DNA of 64,000 nt. It comes from Coniella vitis (taxonomy: Eukaryota > Ascomycota > Sordariomycetes > Diaporthales > Schizoparmaceae). Under the pieces are notes generated by a model. That model was not told where the DNA came from. It did not search any database and saw nothing but the letters and a program-made list of their open reading frames with translations. Location of the stretch: contig WUJK01000008.1 of the NCBI GenBank assembly GCA_011317545.1, positions 1,922,001-1,986,000 of the forward strand. The letters run 5' to 3'. Both the position numbers and the translations under genes were made by a program. Positions 36,018-48,192 of this stretch are shown here, in pieces; the stretch's first letter is position 1, and each line of letters opens with the position of its first letter.

Positions 36018-37975
36018 GCGAGAATCATGTGTCCTAGTGTCTGCAACCACCCGGAAAGCACCCAGTACGGCGAACCTCTTGAGACGAGTAAAGCAGCAAA
36101 ACCAAGAGTCCTCGTGTCATCAAAAACATGTACGGCGCCCGATTCGGAAATACTCAAACAAGACCGAGAACCGCTGCTTGGCGTTGGTCCCTCTTTCGAT
36201 CGGTCAATATTGTCGCCTAAGAAAACAAGGACCCTCCATCCTTCTCCTATTGATCCAGTTGCCTGCCCCTTGCAAACAAGGCAGCTATAGCAGTCACACC
36301 GGTTCGGAATAGAAAAGAGAAAAAGAAACAAAAAAAGGGGAACAAGAGGTAGCAGCTGAGCAGGTTGTAGAGCTTTTACAAGACGGTGGATTCAAGGTTG
36401 CTTTTGATGGCGGACCGCAGCGATCTGGCGTCAGGCGCCAAGTGCCAGACATGGTTGTGTCCGTCACAGGGGAAACTCATGAAATGCATGAGTTCCCATC
36501 AACTTTTCTTTTTTGCCTTCTCGTCCTGCTAACATCCTACTAGGCATAAAGCTCCCGGAACCATATGTATCAGACGTTAATGAAAGGGTAATGGGCCCCG
36601 GGGGACGGGCGAGAAAGGAATAGACAAGGGTGGTCAACATTGGCCACCACACGGCGGTTGCTGGATCGGCGCCTGGGAATGTCAACTCGCAATGTCCTTA
36701 AAAAGGAAGAAGATGCGATGCTGAATGATTTGGGAATTGTGTGCGTTAGAAGAAGGGGGGCATTGCCGCGCTCGCTTTACTGCATGTCGTCTTCGCTGGG
36801 CGCCCCCGGGTGTCCTGTTTGAGAATTGGGAAGCGCCTTATGAGGTCCTGACGAACCTACAGAGTACATGTCCGTCCACTCCGAAACTGTGGATATTTTC
36901 CTCTTCGTGTGGTCTGTATGCAGAGAACTCACGAAGGGGATCAGGTCAAATTTCCCTCATGGAACATGCCGTGCGTATCGATAGAGCTGAAGCGGCTGCG
37001 GGTTCGTTCTGTTGTTATATTTGGAGCAAGTGGTCGGCGACCTTTTACGGGCTACCATTCATCCCCCCCCTTCCCGCCACGATGCAAGCCTGTGGTGAAG
37101 TGAAGAGGCTGCAGACCAATAGTCCTGTTTTTCTTTTCTTGTATGGATTGTTCTCGTGAATGGATGATACAAAGACCGAGGGAGGATGATCTTGGAGCTA
37201 GCACGGACAGGTGTCAGCGAGGCAACTGCCTTTGGTTGCCAATTTCTTGAGATTGTGCTGGATCTTCAGTAGATGATGGCTCGGCTTCTTCCTACAAATT
37301 GATCAGATCAAGGGCCACAAAAGCACACGATAGATGGTCCAACTTTCATTTTCGCACCGCGGATATAGAGACGGTTGGGTCGTGTAGACGGGGGGCATTG
37401 GTGACTTCTTAGCATGATGTACTCACTTGGCGATGATGATTTTGATTTGGCCTGGATGGATTGTTAATTTGTCTTCCTCCCCCTGGGCAAGTCGCCCGAT
37501 GGGGCCATGGCCCTAAACAGGCTGGAGTCGCGAGGAATAGCGGGGACAAATGTGGGAAGAGGGGGATCGATATACATACCACGCTCAAGGTCAATAATTG
37601 CGATTCGTCGACAAGAGGGAGGAAGGTCTCATCATCTCGGTTCCAGAAGCATGGTACAAGAATTGTCAGGCAACCCAGTGGGGAGGTCGGTAAATTCCTC
37701 AGGGTCGGCAGTGGTTCGATGCGCCAGGGCCACAGGGGGGGGGCCTATTGGGATGGGGGGCGGGGAAAAAGGCACATACATAGTGATGTGTATCGAGCCC
37801 ACGCTGGGTGGGAAAGTACCTGCCAGGTGGCTCATGCCCCAGTATGCGATCAAGGCCACGAGACAGCCTTGCACACGCTGACACCTTATAATTAGCGAAG
37901 GCGGGGAGCTGCCAGGGCCTGCTGCCAATCGCGCACCCAGAACGGGCAGGTACTCGTCCACGACAAGGTTCGATC

Positions 37976-38028
37976 CAGCAGCAGCACCAGCACCGGCACG
38001 CACCAGCACCGGCACCAGCACCAGCACC
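37976..38028. repeat. CAGCAC/CGG-type minisatellite
   Basis: Imperfect repeats of CACCAG and CACCGGCA. It produces the alternating Gly-Ala and Cys-Trp frames on the minus strand. Confidence 0.8.
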
Positions 38029-38268
38029 TCTCGGTTTTATTTTTTTCATGCCTGTTTCCAGCAAGGCGCACACTCCTCGTGCACAACAAGGTTGCATAAG
38101 TACCCAGAGACCGTGCTCTCGCAACATTGTACCCTCCCTGGAATCACGGAAAAGGCCTTGAAGAGGCCATGAAAGAGCCTCGCTTAACAACACATCTGCA
38201 GGCGAGATGCGACATGCTTCTTTACCTTTGTACTGACTATCTGGATACAACCACCAATCTCATTGCAG

Positions 38269-38487
38269 TACATAGTACGCCAAGTATAAACATGTTTAAT
38301 GTGTGCGCGTGACGTTGCAAGTGAGTATCGAGAAAAGTCACTGCTGAATGAGACGAAACTGCGGATTGCTTGCGTGCGGGGGAGAAGGCTACCTTGGCAC
38401 CAAGAACCAGAAACCAAAAAGGAAGGGGAAGAAGAGGGAAAAAGACAAAAAAGGCCAGAGACGGATCTTTATCGGCCATACATAGTA
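38269..38487. repeat. Two TACATAGTA-motif copies
   Basis: 38269-38277 (AGTACATAGTACGC) and 38479-38487 (CATACATAGTACAT), same orientation. Confidence 0.88.
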
Positions 38488-40782
38488 CATGACGGATTCT
38501 AGCAACCCCCTAGTTAGCTCCGAGGTCCAGAAACCGGATGACAGTGCTTGGGTGGGTCAAGGGATAGCCAATCGCAAGCCAGCGCTTGCAACTGACAGCC
38601 CAGCAGCCCGTCATGCCAGATCGCCGTAACTCGATGCACCCGGCAGATCTGCGCCGCGAGCCAATCAACACCCGTGGTCCCCATCTCGGAGCAACTTGAC
38701 AGGTCGGTCCTGCCAAAAGAGTGCGCCCACCGCTGCGGGACAGGCTATGCGTATGCTTGGCAGACTTCGTTTGCTGGTGCGATACAAAGCTACTATGGTA
38801 CACGGTACATGACAGCAGCCCGACGGCTTCTCCCATGTACCCTGTCGTCGCCTGGACGCCTGACACCGTACTATATACAGTACGAGCGTGATGAATCTAC
38901 GCTTGGCAATTGCCACTGTGCGAGCCTTTCCCAACAAAGGCGCCCGTGAATCTATACCAAAGCACTAAAAAGCTCGTCATCCAGAATCCTCCCGCCCGCG
39001 TCCAGCCCGCCTTGTCGTCCTCGGAGAAAATTGCATCTGACAAGCGCCGTTCGGTCGGCTATGTTCTTTTGTTATCCAGAGGTGAGCTGACGGGGAGCCC
39101 TCTGAAGTCAAAGAGCTCTGCAGTCGGCCTGCTTCACATGATGGAATGGCATTGGCGCATCAGCCTGTTTTGCCTTTTCTTTCTTCCTTTTTTGCAACAC
39201 AATCACATTGATGTGACCGAGACCCGCCCTTCACCACTTCCGGGTGCGCGGCTTGGCTTCTAAGCCCCCCTCAGAAAAAGGTGGCAAGCCAGCTTTCACA
39301 AGCCCGAAAGTCTTTGTCTCAATCAACGAGACGGAAGCCGGAGCTTGTTACTGTTACTCCTTTGTGGCGTCACCAGGTCACCACACCTTTGAGCGTAATC
39401 ATATGGCGGTCTGCTTGTTGCAGATGCGACTAGTCGTATAGACGGGTCATGCACTTTTTCTCCAATCCGGGTGCTTGTGAGAGTGCCCTGTGACGACACC
39501 AACTGTGTTGTTGGACATTTGCGACAGCTTGATAAACGGAGCCTGGCTGAACTGACAGACACCGAGTGGCGGCTGCCACCACAACAGCAAGCGTCCATGC
39601 TGAAACCCTAGTTTCGCAGCGAGGGACCACGCACGCGCGCACACGAGATGAATCTGACGTTTGAGTGTCATCTAGACTCGAACCCGTGGCTGACACCTTT
39701 TTCGCGAGGTCGCAGGCTCTTCCGGCCATTCCATGTCGTTCTTGCTTGTTGCCGTGTCTTTTTGATGCTTTTGTTTCTGTTTGCAAGGCTACTACAGCGC
39801 GATTGGCTGGACGGGTGAGACGGTAGTTGCAGAGGGAAACAAAACGAAGCAGATTCATCACAATCAAAATAATGCTCCGGAAATCTGGGGGGGGGGGGCT
39901 GCCTCTTTGTCTCTCGGCACAGCCCAGTAGCCGACAAGGCTGAACTGGCCAATCTTACCTATGGGACGTGTTTCCAGTTTCGACGTCGACGCAACACGTG
40001 AAGCATCTCCGGCATGAACCCAGATCTCTTGCCTTTCTCTCTTCCATTCAGATTCTGCTTTCAGGGTCTCGTTATTGACCGTGACGACCCCGATGGGCAA
40101 GAGTACATGACAGAAACGACTTAGTTGCGACCATCATCGGTATCCACAGCCACTGGCATCACAAGCGGCCGATCATCACGGGCGCGACATGCAGCCCCCC
40201 CCCTCTTCCCCCAACAGGCTTGTTGCTCCCGGCCAGGGCCCAACCTTTAAAAGCAACTATGTCTTTGTGGCGGTTGGTGGTATAACGCCAAGCCCATCCA
40301 ATTGAGTCTGTGAGCGTCCGTAACCAGCATGCCATGTACACAGCAAGACTTGGTTGCTAGGAGAAAGCCCGGGCCCAGGCCCCCTACTAATGAAGAGGGG
40401 CGGTGCTGGCACTAGGACTAGGTTCGAGGCATTTGTCATAGTACAAAGGACCGAAGCGGACAGGTATTATTTTAGCTTTGTGGTTCTTCTTTTTGGTACG
40501 ACCTGTCTCTCATAAAACGTCCAGTCTTGGAAGGGTTAAAGGCTTGGATGGCTCTGGAACGGGTGCAGATGGGACAGACAATAAGACATCGGAATCTCTA
40601 GCTTGCGGGTTCCCAGCCGAAATTGTTCGGCCTTTTGGCCAGAGAGTTACCGTGGCTATGACGGATAGTCTCATCCAACTATGGGGTGCCATCGTACATT
40701 GTCGTTGCCAGCACAACAGCTGCCGTTTGTCGTTGCAAAGCCACGCCGTTCTGAACACAAACCTACACACACAAGTGCCGCT

Positions 40783-40800
40783 GCCGCCGCCGCCGCCGCC
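40783..40800. repeat. (CCG)n microsatellite
   Basis: Six CCG units with one CTG near the start. Gives poly-Ala on one strand and poly-Pro on the other. Confidence 0.85.
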
Positions 40801-41990
40801 AGAGGCAAAGAGTTCTTGATGGTCGGCGTGATGGTTGTCTTGGCAGGTGACGGGCCTGCGCGCAATCGGGCTCGAAGGAGAGTTTGACGTTGCCAGCAAA
40901 GTCAGGGTCGAGGTCGAGGTCTTTTGGTGCTGCTACCGCTGTTGCTTGTGACTGCTGGGGCGGCTGCTGGTGACGGGGCCATTTGTGCGAGTGTTTTTGT
41001 TCAGTTTGCAGGGTTTGGCAAGAGCCGCGACGGGCCGGGTGCTCCTTCATAGGACTACATTGTACTTTGCAATCCTGCTAGGTATGCATGTACTGGTACG
41101 TACTTGAGCCGCACCTTCTTCTGACCAGCGGGCAAGGGGGGCTTGTACGACAGAGGTACCTTATCATAGTACTGTCCGTTCGCGATGGGTGGAACTGCCG
41201 CCCAAGCCCCTCTTTGGAACCTGGCCGAGCAACAACCTCTGGACAAGAAAGAAAAAGGCGTCATGGCTCTGTCGCCGCGTGTGCTTCTGCCCCTTCTTCC
41301 TTTTTCTTCTGCCTTGTCGTCTGCTAGTTCTTCTTCCTTCCCGGCTGCTGTTGCCCTGTCAGGTCGTCTGCCAACTGTCGTTTCGCGAGTCAATTGCAAG
41401 CGCTACCCAGCATAGTGCGTGGCCCGCCACAGCTAGCGCTGGGCCTAGTCTGGCCTAGCTCAGCTTGTCTGCCTGAGATATACAAATACATCCGACTATT
41501 TGCAGCCAAGAGAGAGAAAAGAAGGCCCTGCCACATGCCAGTTTGTGAAGTACACTAACTGTCATGTCAAATCGAAAGGACGGGGGGCGGCGGGCGGGCT
41601 GGATCTCGCTGAGATGTCATGGACCCCCACCCCACCCGACCGGTCGGCTGTCCGTCCGTTCATGTCATTAACTGCTTGAGTACCATAGTATGATTTGATC
41701 TACCCTCCCTATTGTCGAGCAACGCACTGGTCATTGGTAGAAAATTGGGGTCACCAGTTCTGGTCGAGTAGGGGATTGGGTGCTATCCTCCCCCCTTCTT
41801 CAGGGGCTCCATGGCCATCGTGTTTGCCCAATGACCCTCATGCCGACGACTTGCATGGGCGCGGGTGTGGGCGTGGGCGTGGGTTCGCAGATGACATTGC
41901 TTCTTCTTCTTCTTCTTTCTTTTTCTTTTTCTTCTGTGGTCTCTCATGCTGGTTTTGCTTTTCAACCTTTGAGGCGGAGGACAGACACTG

Positions 41991-42456
41991 TACTATGTAG
42001 TGAAGACGCCGGGTACAGCGGTACCTATGAATGAGCTCTGTAATTCATGACAAGTACAGGGGCCTTGGCATCCCAGTCCCACCACGAGTCCTGCGTCCCC
42101 GGCAGCAAACGCCATCGACCCTCTGGCCGGGCGCGCGGGAATTGGGGGGGTCTGGTTTCTCTTAGAAGCGAAAAAGGTAACAGCAACCCATGCGGTCGCT
42201 TTGCCAACCGGGCCGTCGTCGGGGCCTGCTCGTGTCCGGTCGCGGTCGACGCCATCAGTTGGTACCATAGTATGCAGAGAGTTTTCCCGGCGCCATTTGC
42301 GCACTACCACTGACTTGCTGGGACCAGCCAGCCAATTTTGCACCCTTTTCTTTCTCCTTTGGGCAGAGCTACTTGGCCGTACGTACCGTGCTCTCCTCGT
42401 GCGCACATGCTATGATATCTGGAAATACGCATTGGGTTTAAAGCACATACTATGTA
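41991..42456. repeat. Two TACTATGTA-motif copies
   Basis: 41991-41999 and 42448-42456, same orientation. These are the exact copies nearest upstream of the homeobox gene. Confidence 0.87.
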
Positions 42457-44413
42457 CCCGTGTACTTGGTCATAACTATGGTAGAGGATCTAGGCTGGGA
42501 GGTTGGCCCGGTGGGCGGAGATGGCTGCCGGCAGGAGCAACAAGAGCGAAAAGAGACAGCGAGGGTGGCAGCCTGCCAAAGAGGCGATCACTGATGAGGC
42601 TTGTGGCCCTCTGCTTCATCGCAGGACTTGTCTGCGTCAAGCCTTTGCAATTTCCATTCGATCTTCCCAATGGTGGATGCCATTGTTATTTCCTTGGAGG
42701 GCATCTAAGAGTGCAAGTAGAAGTCACCGTGTATAGAGTACCATGTACTCGTTCTATGTGCCGCCTCTGCGGACGGAAACGCAGTAATGTAGCAGGAACA
42801 AGCAGACAGGCCCTTTTCTTCTGGGGGCTGCGGACAGTGCATGCGTACAGAGGTTGCACTACAGCACCCATGTCTCGCAACTCTCATCCCCTTCAGGCTT
42901 AGTCCCTGCACAGCATGGCAGGCGTCCCAGAGCAGCCTGTCGCCTACAAAGTAGTTGCCGGCCACGGGCCCCAGCAATTAAAACCGCCAAAAAAAAGAGA
43001 AAGAAAAAAAGACAATAAAATATGAGAGAGCAACCTTTCCGTGCTGGATGGCATCCCTTTCTCTTTGGCGCGCGTGCGTGCAGTTGTACTCTGATGAGTC
43101 TCATGCCACTGCAAGTAACAGGTCCTTTGCAGGGCACAGTTGCCATGCCATGCTCCTTCCCATCCCAAAGTCCTGGGCTCGTCTGTACGATCCCTTTTGC
43201 CGAAGCACGGGAGCCATGGTCACAGTCGCTGCAGGCTAAATGCTAAGCTACCTGTCAGTTTCATCTAGGAGGGGCTCCATCCCATCTTTGCTGTTGGTGG
43301 TGCTTCTTGGTGGTGCTGGTGTTGGTGGTGCGTCGCTGAAGATTTGCGATATTGAACTGGTTTTGATTCAAGGGAAAGAAAATAATCAGAAAGAAAATAG
43401 AATTCCGTGATTCTCAGCTATTGCCCCTTTGGGCAAGCCACTCCGTGCGCGAACAGCTCCCCGTCACTTCTCATCTGGGGCACGCACCTGCACTTTTCCC
43501 CTACCCCGGTACGTATAGAGTACTCCAAAGCATGTACCGCGGTACCGTACGGGGGTACGTACCCAGGGTACTTCGTACTTGGTTAGAACTCGAACTGCCA
43601 CCTGCATTGTGCATTCTGCATTTCGCAAGCAAAACCCACACCCACAAGCGACACGGCCCTTCCATGACTGTTCGACGCTACTGCTCCTTGGTGTTCTACA
43701 AAAAGGATTCACATCCTCCTGCAGCCCCCTTCCTCTCTCGCAATGCCACCTTTCCAGCCTTGCTGTGTGCACATTACATCCCCTCCTCCACCTCCATCTC
43801 CATCTCAATCGCAGCCCACGACGTCTTTGCCAGAAAACGCCTGCCTGGCCTTGCCATTGCCATTCCTCCTGCCACCACTACTTACTACAACTACACCAAT
43901 ACGCTCCAGGCATTCCTCCTTGTCGTCAAACCATCACCAACATATCATCCTCTGCAATTCTTTTGTCTGTCTGTCTGTCTGGGCCTGGTGTCTGGTCTTT
44001 CCTTTCGCCGGACCGCAAAAGCAAAGAAAGAAGAACAAGAAATCAAATCATATACCATCGACTCATCGACTCAACGGCCCCCGTCTGTGCCCACCCACAC
44101 AACAACCAAGACAACCCGCCCGCCATAGTTGTTGCCTGTCTTCCCCAGGTAAGACATCTTCTCATCACCTGGGCGCTGGCTGCGCGGACAGGGCGATTTA
44201 ATAAGAGGCGCCGTCTGTCCAACTGCCAGACAAATACCCGAGACCTTTTCCCTCTTTGCTGACTTGTCGGATCCCTTCATCTAGCCACAGCAACAGGGTT
44301 ACCAGATCAGACGCCAAAGGAAAAAGAGGCCGTTCTGGCAGGTTATGGAAAAGAGTTTTGGGGGCACTGAACGCATCCAGATTAGCCACAGCCACCCTCA
44401 GCATCAAAACATA

Positions 44414-45920
44414 ATGTCCCTGATCGCTATGGCCGCGCCGAGCTCCCACGCCCCGTTCAGCCGGGGCTTTTGGGACGGCCCGCCATCCGCCATCAGCAGC
44501 AGCAGCACCACCACAGCTCCTTACTCGTCCTCGTCCTTGTCGGTAAGGCCAAGAGCTGAGAACGATCGTGTCGCGCTTCCTTCTATCCGCCAGGTACTTG
44601 CCACCATTCACCCTGTCGAGTTTATCCTATTCTTTGATTGTTTGTCTGGAGTAGCCACAGCCTAACTAACCATTTTTTCAACACACAAAGGCCATTCCTG
44701 AGCTGCAAATACGTGTTCTACCACAAGATAACGTAGCAAGGACGCCGATCTCTGCTATTTCGCCAGCAACCTCGGTACCTGGCCTCGTCACGCCAGAGTA
44801 CATACATTCACCAAACTCCAACAAGCGAAGACGTCTCTCTAGCGACGAGAATGAACGAGAGGAGCGCCAGAGCCGCGTTCCAAGACTCTACGACACTTCC
44901 CCCAGACGCACAGAGATTCCTGCACCCCGGCCTGCCTCACCACCCCGATATGTCGCTCCCAGAGGGGCACCTGAACAATGGGCACCCAGCGCAAGGACCA
45001 GCCCTCGTCTGCCACCAGGTGGCCTGCCTTCTATTCGGTCCCCTGTCGAGCGTCCTGATGCCCGTGCGTCTCTACCTAGCTTTGCTCCTGTGGCTCACGC
45101 CCCGCCTCCACCTCCACCTCACCACGCCGCACCTCCTGCGCCTATAGGTTATGCGCGTGGCTCTGCGCCCATGCCACGCATGCGGGGCCACTCCAGCGAC
45201 GAGTACGTCCAAGAGCCACCACGGTCACTCTATGATCACCACCCAGATGCCCGGTTCGACCCTTCCACATACCGTCCTAGCGGACCCTACCACTACGCCT
45301 ACCACCATCCGACAAGAATGCAATCGCTGTCCCTTGGCGCCATCCACCCCATGGATCGAAGCCCCTTTTCGGCTGGTGTCTATGGCCCGCCATATGGCGA
45401 GTATATGCGTCTTGGGGAGATGACTGTGGGTATGACGGGAGATAGCAAGCAAAGAAAGCGCCGGGGAAACCTCCCCAAGGAGACAACCGACAAGTTGAGG
45501 GCGTGGTTTGTCGCTCACTTGCACCATCCTTACCCTACAGAGGATGAGAAGCAGGAGCTGATGCGGCAAACCGGTCTCCAATTGAGTAAGTCTGTTCTGT
45601 TCATCGGTTCCCCTTGTTGCAGGCTGTGGGTGAGAACAGTAAGCTGACTGGTGTCTCAACACCCAGACCAAATTTCCAACTGGTTCATCAACGCTCGCCG
45701 GAGACAGCTCCCTACCATGATCAGCAACGCTCGAGCCGAGTCGCATGCCATGTCCTCGCGGAACACGGATGGTAGAGTCCTCAGCTCTACTGAGCGCGGA
45801 GACGTTGATGTTCAAAGCCGACGCAGTCCTGTCACTAGCGAGGGTGGTGATAGCGCCTTTGATGATGACTTGGAAGCCCGCAGGCGATCGGCCCACATGA
45901 AGCGAGGTGGCAGTTACTAG
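44414..45920 (+). CDS. TALE-class (KN/PBX-type) homeobox transcription factor
   Basis: Three exons, 44414-44593, 44691-45585 and 45667-45920, give 442 aa. The homeodomain is at about residues 313-375. It begins KQRKRRGNLPKETTDKLRAW. It has the three-residue TALE loop extension (HHPYPTEDEK) and the invariant helix-3 block ISNWFINARRR, with Ile in place of Gln50 as in TALE proteins. The last intron (81 nt) interrupts helix 3 at codon 43. The N-terminal 300 residues are low-complexity, rich in Ser, Pro, His and Tyr, with a KRRRLSSDE basic patch. Role: nuclear DNA-binding regulator, in fungi of this class usually linked to development or nutrient control. The exact orthologue is not identified. 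I chose the ATG at 44414 (CATAATGTCC). An in-frame ATG at 44345 would add 23 residues. An AATAAA lies at 45956. It is the only gene I can support in 34 kb. Confidence 0.92.
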
Positions 45921-46302
45921 CTGTCCCCCTGGCGGCGGCGGCAGTCATGACAAACAATAAAATTATCTATTCATTCTAGCTCAACAGCCTTACACCACAA
46001 TTGTGAAGTTGTACACATGAGAACTTTTCTGTTTTCGGCGAGAATACGGTAATTGGGTCACGAGGTATAAAGGGGCGGAACACATTTCTGGGAATGCATT
46101 GCATCATTACATGGGATTGGTATTTTTGGATGGGACAAGCGGTCAAAAACGGGCTTCACGGCTATCTGCAGTAGCGACGGTTTTGGTTCAACCAGAGGGA
46201 AAACAGGTTGTCGGACCCCAGAAAATATGCTGCGGTACCGAGAAGGTGATTTACGATGAAGGGAGTCAGTCAGTCTACTTCAGACATTTCCCACACAAAG
46301 TG

Positions 46303-46326
46303 ATATATATATATATATATATATAT
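46303..46326. repeat. (AT)12 microsatellite
   Basis: Twelve AT units, about 380 bp after the homeobox stop codon. Confidence 0.92.
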
Positions 46327-47047
46327 CTGAAAATGATTAAAACAATGGCTCAGTTTGATGAGCAGCAAATTGAACTTCACATTTGACTGATATTTGTTGA
46401 AACTTTGGGTAGTCTTTACATGTTTCTACCGTGTCCTTTTGGGCGGCGCCCTTGGCGTATTATTTGCTTGCTACCCAAGGTCAGCCCCGTCCGTGTTCTG
46501 TGTCTGTATCTGTGTCTGTGTCTGTGTTACACGAGCAATTATGGGCCACGTGCGATTTGTTGTGTGTGAAAGTGAGTGTAAGTCCGGTTGGCTGGAAAAG
46601 ACAGAAAAGAAGAAGGGTTGAGGGGGAAGAAGAAAGAAGCCAAAGCAGACACATGGTCGCCCGCCCCATTAATTTTACAATCACAAGTTAAAAAGGGAAG
46701 CAGAAGATAGATAAGGTCATCCAGTTCAGTCCAGCTAGCTAGCTATTAATTTTTTTTTTTTTTTTCCTTTTTTCTACTTTTCCTGCTTCTTAATTGGTTG
46801 AATTTCCCGCCGTGGTGAACGCTCAGGGGGGGGGGTGGTTGGGGTGTGGGTGGATGGGAGGACGGACAGACGGACGGTTGGGACAAGATGTCGTCAACCG
46901 TCGTCTCAACCGAGGCTAAGTGAGTCAAAGTCTATACGCCATGAAGTCGGGCGGGAGGGGAAGCAAGCTTACTTGGCTGGGGTGTTGAAGTGAGTACTTG
47001 GCTAACTAGATGGCTAGGTAGAGGAAGACGGGAAGGAGGTAAGAAAG

Positions 47048-47075
47048 AAGAAGAAGAAGAAGAAGAAGAAGAAAT
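47048..47075. repeat. (GAA)n microsatellite
   Basis: About nine GAA units, followed by an A/T-rich AATAAAAATAA stretch. Confidence 0.9.
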
Positions 47076-47557
47076 AAAAATAAAAATAATAAATAATAAA
47101 AAGTGGTTTTATTCAGGAGGAGCTACTTATGGGAATTTTTCCTTTTTTTAACATTTTTCATATGATGAAGGGTGTGGTGGTGGTGGTGGTGGTATATTAT
47201 TTCACATGTGTGTGTGTATATGTCTCTTCTCTGTCTGCTTGGGGAGGATAAATGACACCGTGTAGCAGTGTTGGTAAAGTAATGAATTTTATTCTTCATT
47301 TTCCTCATTGGTGGGTATACCCGTTGGATTCGAAGGGGATTGATTGGAGGAGCGGTGGGCCGGGCACATTTGACTGACCGATCGAACGATTATGAGCGGA
47401 TCTATGGCATGGGCTCCGGAAACGGGCAAGGAGGAGGAGGAGGAGGAGGAAGAAGAAGAAGGCAATCACTATGTATTGTTACGGACACGTACGTAGTTTC
47501 AAAAAAAAGAGAAAGAGGTGGTCGGAATGGGTTTAGACTTTTGCGGAATTTCATGGC

Positions 47558-47591
<34 letters not shown>
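47558..47591. repeat. T18-A16 perfect palindrome
   Basis: 18 T joined directly to 16 A, with GGC before and GG after. A self-complementary stem of 16 bp with no loop, able to extrude as a cruciform or hairpin. Confidence 0.9.
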
Positions 47592-47651
47592 GGAAATACT
47601 TTGCTTTGGTTTCACGAGTCAACTTTTTTTTTTTTTTGTGAATACCAACAA

Positions 47652-47660
47652 TACATAGTA
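47652..47660 (+). repeat. TACATAGTA-motif copy
   Basis: Exact TACATAGTA in context AATACATAGTAATT. Confidence 0.85.
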
Positions 47661-47960
47661 ATTCGGTAATCTCTGATGGAGAAGGGGTCGGTTTCTTATT
47701 TTCCGCCCTCTCTTTTCTTTTTGATGATAACAGATCTGTTTTTTGGGGGGGGGGGGCAAGGGCATTTCTCCTTCTTCTCGAGTTTCTGACTTTGAACTAG
47801 AAAGTTGGTAATACCTCGATATATATATAACAAATGAAACAAAATAACGGGAAAGGGACTATGTGAGTACAAGCTACTTAATGTACATAATAAAACAGTG
47901 ACGGGACCGGTGGTGCGTAATCGTCTTCAAGTGTCTGTCCTTTTGCTTGTTTCCGGCTTT

Positions 47961-48009
47961 GGGGGGGGGGTGTTTTTTTTTTTGTTTCCCCCCCCCCCCC
48001 CTTTTTTTT
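47961..48009. repeat. Stacked homopolymers G10, T11, C14, T8
   Basis: Four homopolymer runs in 49 bp: G 47961-47970, T 47973-47983, C 47988-48001, T 48002-48009. The G and C runs can pair as a hairpin. A G12 run also lies at 47745-47756. Confidence 0.88.
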
Positions 48010-48073
48010 CTTTTTCTTTGTGTGGAATTTGGGGGAAATGTTATGCGTGGCCGTCAACCGCGTCGCTAGGGTG

Positions 48074-48113
48074 GGATAGGATAGGATAGGATAGGATAGG
48101 ATAAAAGAGAAAA
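48074..48113. repeat. Pentanucleotide array (GGATA)8
   Basis: Eight perfect GGATA units. The only pentanucleotide array in the window. Confidence 0.95.
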
Positions 48114-48183
48114 GAAAATGGGAGAGGTGTGAACATGTTACAGCTTTTGCTCGACCAATATATATATTGTATGCCTTCCTAGC

Positions 48184-48192
48184 TACTATGTA
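48184..48192 (-). repeat. TACATAGTA-motif copy
   Basis: Exact TACTATGTA in context AGCTACTATGTAATT. Confidence 0.85.

Larger units (their letters stand above)
34731..40480. other. Gene desert part 4
   Basis: No supportable gene. Contains a short CACATATATA run near 35265, a dodecamer array at 35351, four exact TACATAGTA copies (35553, 36009, 38269, 38479), a TACACGGTAC element (38799-38808), and a CAC/CGG-rich repeat at about 37976-38028. Open frames up to 183 codons (minus, 37699-38250) are repeat-derived and unrelated to known families. Confidence 0.6.
40481..44413. other. Gene desert part 5 and likely leader of the TALE homeobox gene
   Basis: No supportable gene. Contains a CCG array at 40783-40800, CTT-rich runs near 41905, and TACTATGTA at 41991 and 42448. 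The last kilobase (about 43400-44413) changes character: pyrimidine-rich, with AAGAAAGAAGAACAAGAAA-like stretches, and a strong splice-donor match (CCCCAG then GTAAGA, GT at 44149) with CAG candidates at about 44290. That would fit a long 5' UTR with an intron for the downstream gene, but this is inference only. Confidence 0.5.

Noticed and set aside
39660..39760. Possible tRNA on the minus strand (GGGTTCGAGTC)
   Set aside because: A weak A-box-like stretch exists, but the T-stem and acceptor stem do not pair.
42201..42902. 233-codon plus-strand frame
   Set aside because: Composition is that of random desert DNA. No domain, and it overlaps short frames on both strands.
43421..44262. Overlapping plus-strand frames of 235, 227 and 152 codons
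   Set aside because: Three frames are open at once because the DNA is pyrimidine-rich. More likely leader of the homeobox gene.
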